DNA from: an uncultured Ruminococcus sp.
GTDB taxonomy: Bacteria; Bacillota; Clostridia; Oscillospirales; Acutalibacteraceae
Direction: 5' to 3'
Length of the DNA stretch: 5,261 nucleotides
Assembly (NCBI GenBank): GCA_937892835.1
Contig: CALBHM010000064.1
Span: 1 to 5,261, forward strand
The notes under the pieces are model-generated. The model saw nothing but the letters and a program-made list of their open reading frames with translations, had not been told where the DNA came from and made no database searches. The position numbers and the translations under genes are program-made. Shown in pieces: positions 4,748 to 5,261 of the stretch. The first letter of the stretch is position 1. Each line of letters opens with the position of its first letter.

Positions 4748-5261
4748 ATGGCATTCGGTATTTTTAAAAAGTTTAATTTAGGTCTTAAAAAGACAAGAGA
4801 AAGCATGTCGGGAGCTATCGACGAGGCTATCAGTGAAAATGAGGATATTACCGATCAACTTTATGACGACCTTGAGGAAATTCTCATAATGGGCGACGTC
4901 GGAATGAATACCTCGGCCGAAATCTGCGAAAAGCTCAGAGAATACGTATCCAAGCATCATCTTAAAAAGTCATCTCAGGTTAAGGGAGCAATTAAAGAAA
5001 TCGTTTCCGAAATGCTTGAGGGCGGCGAGGACATGGGTCTCATCACAATGCCGTCAATCATTCTTGTCATCGGCGTTAACGGCGTCGGAAAGACCACAAC
5101 AATCGGTAAAATGGCCGCAATGTACAAGGCTCAGGGCAAAAAAGTTATTCTCGGAGCTGCCGATACATTCCGAGCCGCAGCTATAGACCAGCTTGAGGAA
5201 TGGGCAAACCGTGCCGGCGTTGAGATTGTTAAGCATCATGAGGGTGCAGATCCTGCTGCCT
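4748..5261 (+). CDS. ftsY: Signal recognition particle receptor FtsY, N-terminal part (cut by window edge)
   Basis: The first 171 residues of FtsY are present; the frame stays open to the right edge. FtsY is the membrane-associated GTPase that receives the SRP-ribosome complex and passes it to the translocon. The start (MAFGIFKKFNLGLKKTRESMSG) is a short basic amphipathic membrane-targeting stretch, without the long acidic A domain of E. coli FtsY. The helical N domain covers about 20-98 and includes DLEEILIMGDVGMNTS (41-56). The G domain begins with the P-loop GVNGVGKTTTIGK (109-121). The DTFRAAAIDQLEEWA stretch (139-153) and EGADPAA (165-171) follow. These are FtsY forms, not the GLQGxGKTT and DTYRPAA forms of Ffh. 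The G3-G5 motifs lie outside the window. It sits where dnaN usually follows dnaA, apparently in one operon. Confidence 0.95.
   Translation, partial: MAFGIFKKFNLGLKKTRESMSGAIDEAISENEDITDQLYDDLEEILIMGDVGMNTSAEICEKLREYVSKHHLKKSSQVKGAIKEIVSEMLEGGEDMGLITMPSIILVIGVNGVGKTTTIGKMAAMYKAQGKKVILGAADTFRAAAIDQLEEWANRAGVEIVKHHEGADPAA

Noticed and set aside
4748..5261. Ffh (SRP54) instead of FtsY for the last gene
   Set aside because: The P-loop GVNGVGKTT and DTFRAAA are FtsY forms, and EGADPAA is an FtsY-type motif.

Overview
The window looks like the chromosomal dnaA region of a low-to-moderate-GC Firmicute of the class Clostridia, probably an Oscillospiraceae/Ruminococcaceae-type gut bacterium. That placement is an inference. 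It rests on the protein styles, strong Gram-positive GGAGG ribosome binding sites, TTG starts, a YidC without a lipobox and the classic order rpmH-rnpA-yidD-yidC-jag. I see no insertion sequence, CRISPR array, tRNA or rRNA. Almost every base is explained by recognisable genes or short promoter regions.

Minus strand, read right to left. A family 2 glycosyltransferase (3260 to 2235) has its own likely promoter. It is followed in the same direction by the ribosomal protein and membrane-insertion operon: rpmH (L34), rnpA (RNase P protein), yidD, yidC and the N-terminal part of jag/khpB, which runs off the left edge. This operon starts from a promoter matching the sigma-A consensus exactly (TTGACA, 17 bases, TATAAT) at 2204-2176. 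Its genes are tightly packed: rnpA and yidD overlap by 4 bases, and yidD and yidC are 12 bases apart. The gap from rpmH to rnpA is 85 bases and holds small inverted repeats.

Plus strand. dnaA (ATG at 3435) is read divergently from the glycosyltransferase, from an extended -10 promoter at 3368-3396. It is followed 14 bases later by the start of ftsY, the signal recognition particle receptor, which is cut by the right edge.

The genes are housekeeping, but the layout departs from the textbook origin in three ways. A glycosyltransferase gene sits between rpmH and dnaA. The gene after dnaA is ftsY rather than dnaN. I could not find a cluster of DnaA boxes in any intergenic region. The replication origin therefore may not lie between rpmH and dnaA here. 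A side effect is that dnaA is flanked by two membrane-protein biogenesis genes, ftsY on its own transcript and yidC on the divergent one. I did not find a convincing new defence, mobile or regulatory system. The notable points are the rearranged origin neighbourhood and possible leader structures around rpmH and rnpA.
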